Shown: piece by piece, positions 53,256 through 63,349 of the stretch
Numbering within the stretch: the stretch's first letter is position 1
Layout: every line of letters starts with the position of its first letter
Source: Xanthomonas sp. CFBP 8443
GTDB lineage: Bacteria; Pseudomonadota; Gammaproteobacteria; Xanthomonadales; Xanthomonadaceae
Assembly (NCBI RefSeq): GCF_025666195.1
Contig: NZ_CP102592.1
Coordinates: 2,852,001 to 2,916,000 of the forward strand
Reading direction: 5' to 3'
Length of the DNA stretch: 64,000 nt
The notes under the pieces: generated by a model
Seen by the model: only the letters and a program-made list of their open reading frames with translations
Told to the model about the DNA's origin: nothing
Database searches by the model: none
Translations under genes and position numbers: made by a program

Positions 53256-53690
53256 TTAGGCGGCTTCGGCGGCGTCGCCGTCGGTATCGGTGGCGGCGGC
53301 AGGCGCATCGCCTTCCTCGTCGTCGCGGCGACGGCGCTCGCTACGCTCGGGCTTGTCGCCCTTCTCGTCCTTGCTCTTCATGATCAGCGACTGCTCGGTG
53401 TCCGGGCCGTCGCGCTTGATCACCAGGTGGCGCAGCACGGCGTCGTTGAAGCGGAAGCTCTCGACCAGCTCGGCGAGGATGGCCTGGTCCACTTCGATGT
53501 TGAGCATGACGTAGTGCGCCTTCACCAGGTTCTGGATCGGGTACGCCAGCTGGCGGCGGCCCCAGTCTTCCAGACGGTGGATGGTGCCGCTGCCGTTCTC
53601 GACCAGCGACTTGTAGCGCTCGATCATGGCCGGGACCTGCTCGCTCTGGTCCGGATGGACCAGGAACACGATTTCGTAATGACGACTCAT
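53256..53690 (-). CDS. rpsF: 30S ribosomal protein S6
   Basis: This 144-residue protein has the S6 alpha/beta fold ([20 protein letters not shown], then [21 protein letters not shown]). A longer than usual acidic/basic tail from about residue 100 follows ([17 protein letters not shown] then Asp/Ala-rich). Start at 53690, where AGGTAT lies upstream; a longer open frame upstream is not conserved. First gene of the rpsF-rpsR-rplI unit. A predicted promoter lies at 53801-53829. Confidence 0.97.
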   Translation of the reverse strand: MSRHYEIVFLVHPDQSEQVPAMIERYKSLVENGSGTIHRLEDWGRRQLAYPIQNLVKAHYVMLNIEVDQAILAELVESFRFNDAVLRHLVIKRDGPDTEQSLIMKSKDEKGDKPERSERRRRDDEEGDAPAAATDTDGDAAEAA

Positions 53691-54100
53691 GTGGTTATAC
53701 CTTTCGGATGTGGCCCGAGGGCCGGACAGCCCCCCGCCAGGCCCAGGGACGGGTGCGGTGGGGCAAGGGTTCCCGCCACGACGGGCGCAGGAAGCCGGAA
53801 AGTATGGCAGCGCAGGCGCCGCGCCGCAAGGACCGGGGTTCCGCCCGCCCATTCAGCCCGCCGCCTGCCGACCGGCAGCCGGCCGAGATCGCCGCTGCCA
53901 GGCCGTTGTCGGTTTTGCGACACTGATCGGGTGAATCCCCTCTCCCTTGCCCTCTCGAGCGCCGCGGCCACTGCACGGCCGTCTTCCCTGCCCGCTCCCG
54001 CAGGCCGCGAGCGCGTGCCCAGGCCCGCTCGGAAGGGTCGCGCCACAAGGGACGCTGCGTCGCATTGCCCGCTGCGCACCACGCCCGCCGGAGACGCACA
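53691..54100. other. Gap between rpsF and the phosphopantetheinyl transferase gene
   Basis: About 410 bases without a gene. It holds the predicted rpsF promoter (53801-53829) and its ~100-base leader with a GGCCC-TC-GGGCC stem. The promoter of the divergent transferase gene must also lie here but is not obvious. Confidence 0.5.
53801..53829 (-). promoter_or_regulatory. Predicted sigma70-type promoter for rpsF
   Basis: Minus-strand TTGCGG and CATACT have a 17-base spacer. The -10 lies ~110 bases before the rpsF start, which leaves a structured leader. S6-S18 operon leaders are autoregulated in several bacteria; whether this one is cannot be read by eye. Confidence 0.5.
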
Positions 54101-54892
54101 GTGAGCGCCGACCTGCTCGCCAGCCCTGCTGGCCCCCATGCCGGCCAGCCGCTGCAGTTGGACCTGCCACCGGCGGTCGCCACGGCCCTGTGCGGCGCGC
54201 GGCGCTACCTGCTGGACGACGGCACGCCGCTGTACGCGCTGGCCTTCGATGCCGAGCGCTTCCAGCCGCAGGCCTTCGCCGCCGCGGCGATCGCCTGCCC
54301 GGACAGCGTCGCGCGCAGCGTGCGCAAGCGCCAGGCGGAATTCCTGTTCGGGCGCCTGGCCGCGCAATTGGCGTTGGGCGAGGTGCTGGGTCCGGCGCAG
54401 GCGCAGGCCGAGATCGCGATCGGCGCGGCGCGCGAGCCGCGCTGGCCGGCCGGCAGCCTGGGCAGCATTTCCCACAGCGATGGCTGCGCGGCGGCAGTGG
54501 CGCTGCCGGCCGGCCAGGCCGAGGGCATCGGCATCGACCTGGAACGGCTGCTCGCACCCGCCGCGCGCGAGGCGGTGCTGGGCGTGGCGATCGATGCGGA
54601 AGAAGCCAAGTTGCTGGCCGCCGCGGCCAATCTGCAGTGGTCGCACGACGCGCTGCTGACCGCGCTGTTCTCGGCCAAGGAAAGCCTGTTCAAGGCCGCG
54701 TTCGGCGCGGTCGGCCATTTTTTCGATTTCACCGCGGCCCATGTGTGCGGGGTCGACATGGCACGGCGGCGGCTGCGCCTGCGGCTGACCGAGACGCTAT
54801 GCGCGCAGTTCGTCGAGGGACAGGTCTGCGAGATCGGCTTTGGGCGCCTGGACTTGGATCCGCAGCTGGTGCTGACCCACTACGCGTGGTGA
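54101..54892 (+). CDS. 4'-phosphopantetheinyl transferase (EntD/Sfp-like)
   Basis: This 263-residue enzyme moves phosphopantetheine from CoA to carrier domains, activating polyketide or non-ribosomal peptide synthases and similar proteins. It carries RKRQAEFLFGRLAAQ, SISHSDGCAAAV, GIGIDLERL with Mg-binding Asp, and FSAKESLFKAAFGAV. GTG at 54101 follows GGAG; the frame upstream is not conserved. No synthase genes are near, so it may serve distant clusters. Confidence 0.93.
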   Translation: MSADLLASPAGPHAGQPLQLDLPPAVATALCGARRYLLDDGTPLYALAFDAERFQPQAFAAAAIACPDSVARSVRKRQAEFLFGRLAAQLALGEVLGPAQAQAEIAIGAAREPRWPAGSLGSISHSDGCAAAVALPAGQAEGIGIDLERLLAPAAREAVLGVAIDAEEAKLLAAAANLQWSHDALLTALFSAKESLFKAAFGAVGHFFDFTAAHVCGVDMARRRLRLRLTETLCAQFVEGQVCEIGFGRLDLDPQLVLTHYAW

Positions 54893-54907
54893 GCGCGGCG
54901 CGTGCGC

Positions 54908-55261
54908 TCAGGACGCGGCGGCGGACGCGTGCTCGGCGGCGGTGGTGAAGCTCTCGCCGCAGCCGCATTCGGCGGTGGCGTTGGGGTTGCGGAAGATGAA
55001 GGTCTCGCCCAGGCCCTGCTTGGCGAAGTCGATCTCGGTGCCGTCGACCAGCGGCAGGCTGGCGGCGTCGACGTAGATGCGCACCCCGTCCTGCTCGAAC
55101 ACCGCATCGTCCGAATGCGCCTCGCGCGCCAGGTCGGTGACGTGGCCCCAGCCGGAGCAGCCGGTCTTGGTGACGCCGAAGCGCAGGCCCAGCGCGCCAG
55201 GGGTCTGGGCGACGAAGCGCTGCACGCGCTCGAAGGCGGCAGGGGTGAGGTGGATGGCCAT
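54908..55261 (-). CDS. IscA/HesB-type iron-sulfur carrier protein
   Basis: This 117-residue A-type carrier delivers Fe-S clusters to target proteins. It begins MAIHLTPAAFERVQRFV and contains the three conserved cysteines: one in KTGCSGW near residue 43, and two in ECGCGESF near 102-104. The start at 55261 is the conserved one. It is convergent with the transferase gene and divergent from asnS. Not clearly IscA, SufA or ErpA by eye. Confidence 0.92.
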   Translation of the reverse strand: MAIHLTPAAFERVQRFVAQTPGALGLRFGVTKTGCSGWGHVTDLAREAHSDDAVFEQDGVRIYVDAASLPLVDGTEIDFAKQGLGETFIFRNPNATAECGCGESFTTAAEHASAAAS

Positions 55262-55403
55262 GGCGTAACGACTCCGGGAACAGCGAACGGTCATTATAGG
55301 GAGGAAGCGCTGCGGCGGATGCGCGCCACGCCTCGCAAGCGCCGCGGTTCAGCCAGTACACTTGCCCGTTCCATATCGAGTCGCTACGGCGGGGATTCAA
55401 GTC

Positions 55404-56804
<1,401 letters not shown>

Positions 56805-56808
56805 GGCG

Positions 56809-57186
56809 ATGACCGACGCCGCCGCCACGGTGACCATGTATCGGCCGCTGGGACCGGAGGAGTTCGCGCTGGTGCGCGACTCCGGGTTCCGGCGCTGGCC
56901 GCCGCGCTTGCCCGAGCAGCCGATCTTCTATCCGGTGACCAACCAGCGTTACGCCGAAGAGATCGCCGGGCGCTGGAACGTCAAGGACAGCGGCGTCGGC
57001 TACGTGGCGCGGTTCGCAGTGCGCGCGGCGTTCCTGGCGCCGTATCCGATCCAGAAGGTGGGCGGCGCGCAGCACACCGAATGGTGGATCCCGGCCGAGG
57101 CGCTGGATGCGCTGAACGACAACATCGTCGGCCCCATCGAAATCGTCGCACGCTTCGATGCGCCGCTTGAGGAGACTTCGCCATGA
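56809..57186 (+). CDS. Conserved hypothetical protein (family often labelled ADP-ribosylation/crystallin J1)
   Basis: This 125-residue protein contains MYRPLGPEEFALVRDSGFRRW, PPRLPEQPIFYPVTNQRYA and KDSGVGYVARFAVRAAFL, a pattern I recall from small bacterial proteins with that loose label. No catalytic residue can be assigned and the label is not evidence of ADP-ribosylation. It starts five bases after the asnS stop, and its own stop overlaps the next gene's start. Confidence 0.8.
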   Translation: MTDAAATVTMYRPLGPEEFALVRDSGFRRWPPRLPEQPIFYPVTNQRYAEEIAGRWNVKDSGVGYVARFAVRAAFLAPYPIQKVGGAQHTEWWIPAEALDALNDNIVGPIEIVARFDAPLEETSP

Positions 57187-57488
57187 TCCTGTTCTTCGCG
57201 CTGTGCTTCGTCGGCGTGGCGATCGCCGGCTTCAGCGCGTTCGTGATCTTCTGGCCGCTGACCCTGGTGCATATCCGCGACCGGCATCCGCCGCTGGTGG
57301 CCGCGTTCGGCCCCGGCGCCTTCCTCAAGCCGGTGGCGCTGGGCTGGCTGCTGGCGCGGCGCTACCGCCCGCTCGGCGACCGCTCGCTGTCCGGGCTGGC
57401 GACGCCGGCCTGGCTGTCGCTGCTGACCATCTTCTTCGGCCTGGGCATGGCCGCCCTGCTCTGGCTGCTTTCCGTGGTGACTTCATGA
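57183..57488 (+). CDS. Small two-to-three-pass membrane protein, function unknown
   Basis: This 101-residue protein has hydrophobic helices at about 3-27 (FFALCFVGVAIAGFSAFVIF) and 78-98, with a shorter hydrophobic stretch near 48-60. The ATG overlaps the previous stop and its stop overlaps the next start, so translation of the three genes is coupled. I do not recognise the family. Confidence 0.75.
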   Translation: MILFFALCFVGVAIAGFSAFVIFWPLTLVHIRDRHPPLVAAFGPGAFLKPVALGWLLARRYRPLGDRSLSGLATPAWLSLLTIFFGLGMAALLWLLSVVTS

Positions 57489-57799
57489 CTTCAGACGCTT
57501 CCGCCGCCGATCGCTGGTACCTGGCCAGCCTCGGCCGCATCCTGGTGTGGGCACGCCTGCGCGTGCGCGAGGCCGGCACCGCCGAGGTGCTGGACAGCGA
57601 CGGCAACACGCTCAGCTACGACAGCGAGGACACCGCGCAGGCGGCTTTGTTCGACGCCGAGTTCGTCGCTTACGACGGCCTGGACGAGGACGATGCGCTG
57701 GCGCGCGGCTTTTCGCTCGGTGAAGTGTCGCCGCCGCAGGCCGACGACGACGCGGCGCTGCGCGGCCGCATGACCCAGACCCTCGGCGCTCGCGCCTGA
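57485..57799 (+). CDS. Small acidic protein, function unknown
   Basis: This 104-residue soluble protein is rich in Asp and Ala. It has WYLASLGRILVWARLRVREAG near the start and an acidic tail. The start overlaps the previous stop. It is the third gene of a coupled trio. No family recognised. Confidence 0.72.
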   Translation: MTSDASAADRWYLASLGRILVWARLRVREAGTAEVLDSDGNTLSYDSEDTAQAALFDAEFVAYDGLDEDDALARGFSLGEVSPPQADDDAALRGRMTQTLGARA

Positions 57800-57806
57800 G
57801 CCGCCG

Positions 57807-58430
57807 ATGTATGTCCCGTCCGCGTTCGCCGAAACCGACCTAGGCGCGCTCGACGCGCTGATCGCGCGCGATCCGTTCGTCACCCTGGTCACCGTCGCCG
57901 ACGGCCTGCCCTGCGCCACACCGCTGCCGGTGCTGTACCGGCGCGACGGCGCGCGCATCGTGATCGAAGGCCACTGGGCGCGCGCCAATCCGCAGTCGCG
58001 GCATGCCGGCCCGGCGCTGCTGATCGTGCACGGCCCGCAGGCCTACGTGTCGCCGGGCTGGTATCCGGACAAGGAGGCGATGGCGCGCGTGCCGACCTGG
58101 AACTACGCCACCGCGCAGCTGCACGGCCAGTTGCAGGTCAGCGACGACGAGGCGCTGCTGGCCGACATCGTGGCGCGGCTCAGCGAGCGCCACGAGCAGG
58201 CGATCGGCAGCGACTGGCGCTACGAGCCGCACAACGACGCGCACCGGCGCCAGTTGCGCGGCATCGTCGGCTTCCGCTTCGAACCCGAGCGGGTCGAGCT
58301 GAAATTCAAGCTCAGCCAGAACCACCCGGCCGCGAACGTGGCGGCGGTGAGCGAGGCCTTGCAGGCGCAGGCCGATCCTGGCGCGCAGGCGGTGGCCGCG
58401 CTGATGCGCGAGCGCCTGCAGCGGCGCTGA
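57807..58430 (+). CDS. PaiB-family FMN-binding protein
   Basis: This 207-residue split-barrel FMN-binding protein resembles PaiB. It starts MYVPSAFAETDLGALDALI and contains PDKEAMARVPTWNYATAQLHG, the family signature. It ends with a basic helix. It lies eight bases after the previous gene, so it may be in the same transcript. PaiB was linked to gene regulation in Bacillus, but its biochemical role is unclear. Confidence 0.92.
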   Translation: MYVPSAFAETDLGALDALIARDPFVTLVTVADGLPCATPLPVLYRRDGARIVIEGHWARANPQSRHAGPALLIVHGPQAYVSPGWYPDKEAMARVPTWNYATAQLHGQLQVSDDEALLADIVARLSERHEQAIGSDWRYEPHNDAHRRQLRGIVGFRFEPERVELKFKLSQNHPAANVAAVSEALQAQADPGAQAVAALMRERLQRR

Positions 58431-58590
58431 CCGCCTGCCGCCGCGCACGAGCGCGGACGCGCCGCTCGGCCCCGACGCAACATACGCCGGCGTGTGTACG
58501 CACCGTCGCCGCGCGCCGATGAACCGCCCCATGCCCGCTGCGGCCGCGCCGCGCCCATGCGCGCGCCGGCTTCTGGGATAATGCGCCGCT

Positions 58591-59253
58591 ATGAGCAAAA
58601 TCGATCAGCTGCTGCACAACAACCGCGCCTGGTCCGAGCGCATCAATCGCGAGGACCCGGATTTCTTCAGCCGCCTGTCCAAGCAGCAGACGCCGCAATA
58701 CCTGTGGATCGGCTGCTCCGATTCGCGGGTGCCGGCCAACCAGATCATCGACATGGCGCCGGGCGAGGTGTTCGTCCACCGCAACATCGCCAACGTGGTC
58801 GTGCATACCGACCTCAACTGCCTGTCGGTGATCCAGTTCGCGGTCGAGGTGCTGAAGGTGCGGCACATCCTGGTGGTCGGCCACTACGGCTGCGGCGGCG
58901 TGCATGCCGGACTGACCCGCGCGCGCCTGGGCCTGGTCGACAACTGGATCCGCCATGTCACCGACGTGGCCGAGAAGCACGAGGGCTGCCTGCAGCAGGC
59001 CGGCGACCTGAGCCTGCAGCATGCGCGCCTGTGCGAACTCAACGTGCTCGAGCAGGTGGTCAACGTCAGCCGCACCTCGATCGTGCGCGACGCCTGGAGC
59101 GCCGGCCAGGAACTGACCGTGCACGGCTGGGTCTACAGCCTGCGCGACGGCCGCGTGCACGACCTGGGCATGGAACTGGAGCGCATCGAGGACCTGGCGC
59201 CGCGCTACGATGCGGCGCTGGCGCGGATCTGCCAGGATCGCGAGGATCGCTGA
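58591..59253 (+). CDS. can: Beta-type carbonic anhydrase
   Basis: This 220-residue zinc enzyme interconverts CO2 and bicarbonate in the cytoplasm. The zinc ligands Cys42 and Asp44 lie in IGCSDSRVPANQ, and His98 and Cys101 lie in VVGHYGCGG. Length and motifs match E. coli Can. It starts 160 bases after the PaiB-like gene. It precedes the kynurenine genes on the same strand. Confidence 0.96.
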   Translation: MSKIDQLLHNNRAWSERINREDPDFFSRLSKQQTPQYLWIGCSDSRVPANQIIDMAPGEVFVHRNIANVVVHTDLNCLSVIQFAVEVLKVRHILVVGHYGCGGVHAGLTRARLGLVDNWIRHVTDVAEKHEGCLQQAGDLSLQHARLCELNVLEQVVNVSRTSIVRDAWSAGQELTVHGWVYSLRDGRVHDLGMELERIEDLAPRYDAALARICQDREDR

Positions 59254-59304
59254 TCCGGCGCCGGCGCCCGCGCCCGCGCCGACGCGACCACCCAAGGACA
59301 CCGC

Positions 59305-59829
59305 ATGCTCCCCGCCCCGCTCAACCTGCACGCCTGGATCGAAGAACACCGGCACCTGCTGAAGCCGCCGGTGGGCAACAAGTGCATCTACGCCGGCGAG
59401 TTCATCGTGATGGCGGTCGGCGGGCCGAACGCGCGCTCGGACTTCCACTACGACGAAGGCCCGGAGTGGTTCTACCAGCTCGAAGGCGAGATGGTGCTGA
59501 GGATCCAGGAAGACGGCGCGGTGCGCGAGATCCCGATCCGCGCCGGCGAGACCTTCCTGCTGCCGCCGAAGGTGCCGCATTCGCCGCAGCGGCTGCCCGA
59601 GTCGGTGGGGCTGGTGATCGAGCGCCGGCGCCTGCCGCACGAGAACGACGGCCTGCAGTGGTACTGCGAACACTGCAATCACCTGTTGTACGAAGAATAC
59701 TTCCCGCTGCGCAATATCGAGACCGATTTCCCGCCGGTGTTCGCGCGCTTCTACGCCTCCGAGGCGCTGCGCACCTGCGGCCGTTGCGGACAAGTGCACC
59801 CAGTGCCGGCGCCCGCCGCCGCGCCGTGA
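59305..59829 (+). CDS. 3-hydroxyanthranilate 3,4-dioxygenase
   Basis: This 174-residue iron enzyme opens 3-hydroxyanthranilate to the precursor of quinolinate in the kynurenine route to NAD. The catalytic iron ligands lie in [12 protein letters not shown] and [12 protein letters not shown] rubredoxin-like second metal site is formed by CEHC near residue 124 and CGRC near 161, a bacterial feature. It is 51 bases after can and 33 before the FUSC gene. Confidence 0.95.
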   Translation: MLPAPLNLHAWIEEHRHLLKPPVGNKCIYAGEFIVMAVGGPNARSDFHYDEGPEWFYQLEGEMVLRIQEDGAVREIPIRAGETFLLPPKVPHSPQRLPESVGLVIERRRLPHENDGLQWYCEHCNHLLYEEYFPLRNIETDFPPVFARFYASEALRTCGRCGQVHPVPAPAAAP

Positions 59830-59862
59830 GCGCGCACTCGCCGACCATCGCGCCGGGCCGCG

Positions 59863-61998
59863 ATGCTGCATAGCCTGATCGCGCTGAAGCCGCGCGACGT
59901 TCCGCTCCGCGTCGCCCTGCGCAACACCTTCGCGGTGGTCGCCCCGCTCGCCGTGGGCGTGGCCAGCGGCCATGCCGCGCTCGGCCTGGCGATGGCCACC
60001 GGCGCGCTGAACACCATGTTCTCCGATCAGCCCGGGCCGTACCGGGCGCGCATGCAGCGCATGCTGATGGCGGCGCTGGCCGCCGGCGGCGCCGCGCTGC
60101 TGGGCATGCTGATCGGCGCGCACACCCCGGCGCTGGCGCTGGCGGCGCTGCTGCTGGGCCTGGGCGGCGGCCTGCTGGTGGCGCTGGGCCCGGTCGCGGC
60201 GCGGGTCGGGCTGACCAGCATGATCCTGCTGGTGGTCAGCGCCGATGTGCGCCTGCCGGCGGCGCAGAGCGTCGGCGTGGCCGCGCTGATCTTCGCCGGC
60301 GGCGTGCTGCAGATGCTGATGGCGCTGGCGGCGTGGCCGCTGCAGCGCTACCGCCCGGAACGGTTCGCGCTGGCCGAGCTGATGCGGCAGCTGGCCGGCA
60401 TCGCCCGCCAGCGGCCGAGCGCGACGCTGGCGCCGCCGGCCACCGAGGCGGTGCTCGAGGCGATGGTGATGCTGCACGGCGAGCATCGCTCGCGCGGGCT
60501 GGCGGTGCAGTCGTTCCGGATCATCGCCGAACTGTGCGAACGCGCGCGGCTGGAACTGCTGACCCTGGCCGACCTGCACGGGCGCCTGGACGAGGCGGCG
60601 CAGGCGCGGCTGCCGATCGAGCGGGTGCTGGAGCGCAGCGCGGTGGTGCTGGACCAGCTCGCCTACGCGCTGGACAACGCCGAGGACCCGGCCGCGGCCG
60701 AGGCCTCGATGACCGGCTTCGACGACCTGGTCGAGGCCCTGGCGCAGGTCCAGGCGCAGGCGCAGGACACCCGCGAGCGGCGCCTGCTGCGCATCGCCGT
60801 GGCCCGCGCGCAGGGCTTGGGCGGACAGCTGCGCGCGCTGGTGCGCAACGGCCACTGGGCCAGCAGCCGCGGCGAGATCCAGGCCGAACTGGCCGAGGCG
60901 CGGCTGCCGGCGGCGCTGCGCCCGCTGGCGCCGCTGCAGACCCTGCGCGCCAACCTCGGCTTCTCCTCGGTCGCGTTCCGGCACGCGCTGCGCTGCGGCG
61001 TGTGCCTGAGCCTGGCGGTGTTGTTCGCGCGCTGGCAGGCGATCCCGCACGGCTACTGGATCCCGATGACCACCGCGATCGTGCTCAAGCCGGATTTCGG
61101 CGGCACCCTCAGTTTCGGCGCGCTGCGCGTGGCCGGCACCTTCGCCGGGCTGGTGCTGGCCACCGTGCTGGCCCACTTCACGATGGACGGCGCGGTGGTA
61201 CGGCTGTTGTTGCTGACCGTGTTCTGCCTGGGCTTCCGCCTGCTGACTCAGGTCAACTACGGCCTTGGCGTGGCCTCGCTGACCGGCATGCTGGTGCTGC
61301 TGCTGTCGTTCGAGGGCATGGCCCCGGGCGAGGCGATCGGCGAGCGCATCCAGGCCACGGTGCTCGGCAGCGCGCTGGCGCTGGTCGCCTACGCGCTGTG
61401 GCCGACCTGGGAGCGGCGGCATATCCGCGCCACCCTGGCGCAGCTGCTGCTGGCCTATCGCGACCACCTCGCCGCGCTGCTCGAGGGCCGCCTCCAGGCG
61501 CTGCCGGAGACCCGCGCCGCGTCGCGCACCGCGCGCACCAACGTGCAGGCCTCGATCGAGCGCCTGCGCGGCGAGCCGCGGCGCCAGCGCAACCTGCGCG
61601 AACTGAAGCTGGCCGAATCGGTGCTGGCCAACGGCAACCGCCTGATCCGCGCCTCGCTGGCGCTGGAGGCGGTGCTGCGCGACAGTCCGGCGCTGCCGCC
61701 GCTGCCGGAACTGCAGCAGTTCCAGCGCCAGGCGCACGCAGCGCTGAGCCAACTGGCCGAGAGCCTGGGCAGCGGCACCGCGCCGGCCCAGGCCAGCTTG
61801 CGCAACGACGAACGGCGCCTGGCCGAGGCGCTGGCCGCGCGCCAGGCGGACGCCGCCGACGCCGCGGCGCTGTCCGCGCTGGCCGATACCAGCGACCGCG
61901 TCGCCGACAGCGTCGGCACCCTCACCCACCTGTTGCGCAGCGCCATGCTGCCGGCCGCCGCCGCAGCCGCCGGCGAAGCGCCGCAGCGCGACCGGTAG
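59863..61998 (+). CDS. FUSC-family inner-membrane protein (YccS/AaeB-like)
   Basis: This 711-residue protein has two blocks of transmembrane helices (about 20-155 and 380-510). Soluble helical regions lie between and after them, as in the FUSC family, which includes aromatic acid exporters. Markers are HGYWIPMTTAIVLKPDFGGTL in the second block and LRVALRNTFAVVAPLAVG in the first. It lies between two kynurenine genes with gaps of about 30 bases and is likely co-transcribed with them. Export or import of a pathway acid is inference. Confidence 0.9.
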   Translation: MLHSLIALKPRDVPLRVALRNTFAVVAPLAVGVASGHAALGLAMATGALNTMFSDQPGPYRARMQRMLMAALAAGGAALLGMLIGAHTPALALAALLLGLGGGLLVALGPVAARVGLTSMILLVVSADVRLPAAQSVGVAALIFAGGVLQMLMALAAWPLQRYRPERFALAELMRQLAGIARQRPSATLAPPATEAVLEAMVMLHGEHRSRGLAVQSFRIIAELCERARLELLTLADLHGRLDEAAQARLPIERVLERSAVVLDQLAYALDNAEDPAAAEASMTGFDDLVEALAQVQAQAQDTRERRLLRIAVARAQGLGGQLRALVRNGHWASSRGEIQAELAEARLPAALRPLAPLQTLRANLGFSSVAFRHALRCGVCLSLAVLFARWQAIPHGYWIPMTTAIVLKPDFGGTLSFGALRVAGTFAGLVLATVLAHFTMDGAVVRLLLLTVFCLGFRLLTQVNYGLGVASLTGMLVLLLSFEGMAPGEAIGERIQATVLGSALALVAYALWPTWERRHIRATLAQLLLAYRDHLAALLEGRLQALPETRAASRTARTNVQASIERLRGEPRRQRNLRELKLAESVLANGNRLIRASLALEAVLRDSPALPPLPELQQFQRQAHAALSQLAESLGSGTAPAQASLRNDERRLAEALAARQADAADAAALSALADTSDRVADSVGTLTHLLRSAMLPAAAAAAGEAPQRDR

Positions 61999-62028
61999 AC
62001 TGTGCCCTCGTCCCGTCACCCGCCGCCG

Positions 62029-63300
62029 ATGAACGACCTCCTGACCCGCACCCACGCCACCGCGCTCGACGCCGCAGACCCGCTGCGCGACCTGCGCCGC
62101 GAATTCCTGTTCCCGCAGCACCAGGGCACCGACCAGGCCTACTTCGTCGGCAATTCGCTGGGCCTGCAGCCGCGCGGCGCCCGCGCTGCGGTGCAGGAGG
62201 TGCTGGACAAATGGTCGACGCTGGCGGTGGAAGGCCACTTCACCGGCGACACGCAGTGGATGACCTACCACGAGCTGCTGGCCGCGCCGCTGGCGCAGCT
62301 GGTCGGCGCGCTGCCGCACGAAGTGGTGGCGATGAACACGCTGACGGTGAACCTGCACCTGTTGATGGTCAGCTTCTACCGGCCCACCCGCGAACGCCCG
62401 GCGATCCTGATCGAGGCCGGCGCGTTCCCGTCCGACCAGCATGCGCTGGCTTCGCAGATCCGCTTCCACGGCTTCGATCCGGCCACCGAGCTGATCGAAG
62501 TGCAGCCCGACAGCGACGACGGCGTCGTGTCGATGGCCGCGATCGAACGCGCCATCGCCGAGCACGGCCCGCGCCTGGCGCTGGTGCTGTGGCCGGGCGT
62601 GCAATACCGCACCGGGCAGGCCTTCGACCTGGACGCGGTGACGCGGCTGGCGCGCGCGGCCGGCGCCGCGGTCGGCTTCGATCTCGCGCATGCGGTCGGC
62701 AACCTGCCGCTGACCCTGCACGACACCGCGCCCGACTTCGCGGTGTGGTGCCACTACAAATACCTCAACGCCGGCCCCGGCGCGGTCGCCGGCGCCTTCG
62801 TGCACGAGCGCCACGGCCACGGCGACACGCCGCGTTTCGCCGGCTGGTGGGGCCACGACAAGCGCACCCGCTTCCAGATGGGGCCGCAGTTCGTCGCCGC
62901 GCCCGGCGCCGACGGCTGGCAGCTGAGCAATCCGCCGATCCTGAGCATGGCGCCGCTGCGCGCCTCGCTGGAACTGTTCGAACGCGCCGGGCTGCCGGCG
63001 CTGCGGCGCAAGTCGCTGCAGCTCACCGGCTACCTGGAAACGCTGATCCGCGCGCGCCTGGCCGAGACCCTGCAGATCCTCACTCCGGCCGACCCGGCGC
63101 AGCGCGGTTGCCAGCTGTCGCTGCGCGTGGCCGGCGGCCGCGAGCACGGCCGTGCGTTGTTCGAGTACCTGCAATCGGTCGGCGTGCTCGGCGACTGGCG
63201 CGAGCCGGACGTGATCCGGATCAGCCCAGTCCCGCTGTACACCCGCTACCGCGACGTCTACCGCTTCGTCGAGGAAGTGGAAACCTGGGCCGGCGTCTGA
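62029..63300 (+). CDS. kynU: Kynureninase
   Basis: This 423-residue PLP enzyme cleaves 3-hydroxykynurenine to 3-hydroxyanthranilate and alanine. Motifs are YFVGNSLGLQPRGAR near residue 36, the PLP-site region AVGFDLAHAVGN, and the PLP Lys in WCHYKYLNAGPG near 243. The start at 62029 is the first ATG ahead of the conserved region. It lies 30 bases after the FUSC gene and 49 before kmo. Confidence 0.96.
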   Translation: MNDLLTRTHATALDAADPLRDLRREFLFPQHQGTDQAYFVGNSLGLQPRGARAAVQEVLDKWSTLAVEGHFTGDTQWMTYHELLAAPLAQLVGALPHEVVAMNTLTVNLHLLMVSFYRPTRERPAILIEAGAFPSDQHALASQIRFHGFDPATELIEVQPDSDDGVVSMAAIERAIAEHGPRLALVLWPGVQYRTGQAFDLDAVTRLARAAGAAVGFDLAHAVGNLPLTLHDTAPDFAVWCHYKYLNAGPGAVAGAFVHERHGHGDTPRFAGWWGHDKRTRFQMGPQFVAAPGADGWQLSNPPILSMAPLRASLELFERAGLPALRRKSLQLTGYLETLIRARLAETLQILTPADPAQRGCQLSLRVAGGREHGRALFEYLQSVGVLGDWREPDVIRISPVPLYTRYRDVYRFVEEVETWAGV

Positions 63301-63349
63301 GCCGCCTCCTCCTGCGCGGCAGCCGCCGCGCGTCTTGCCGGACTTTTCC

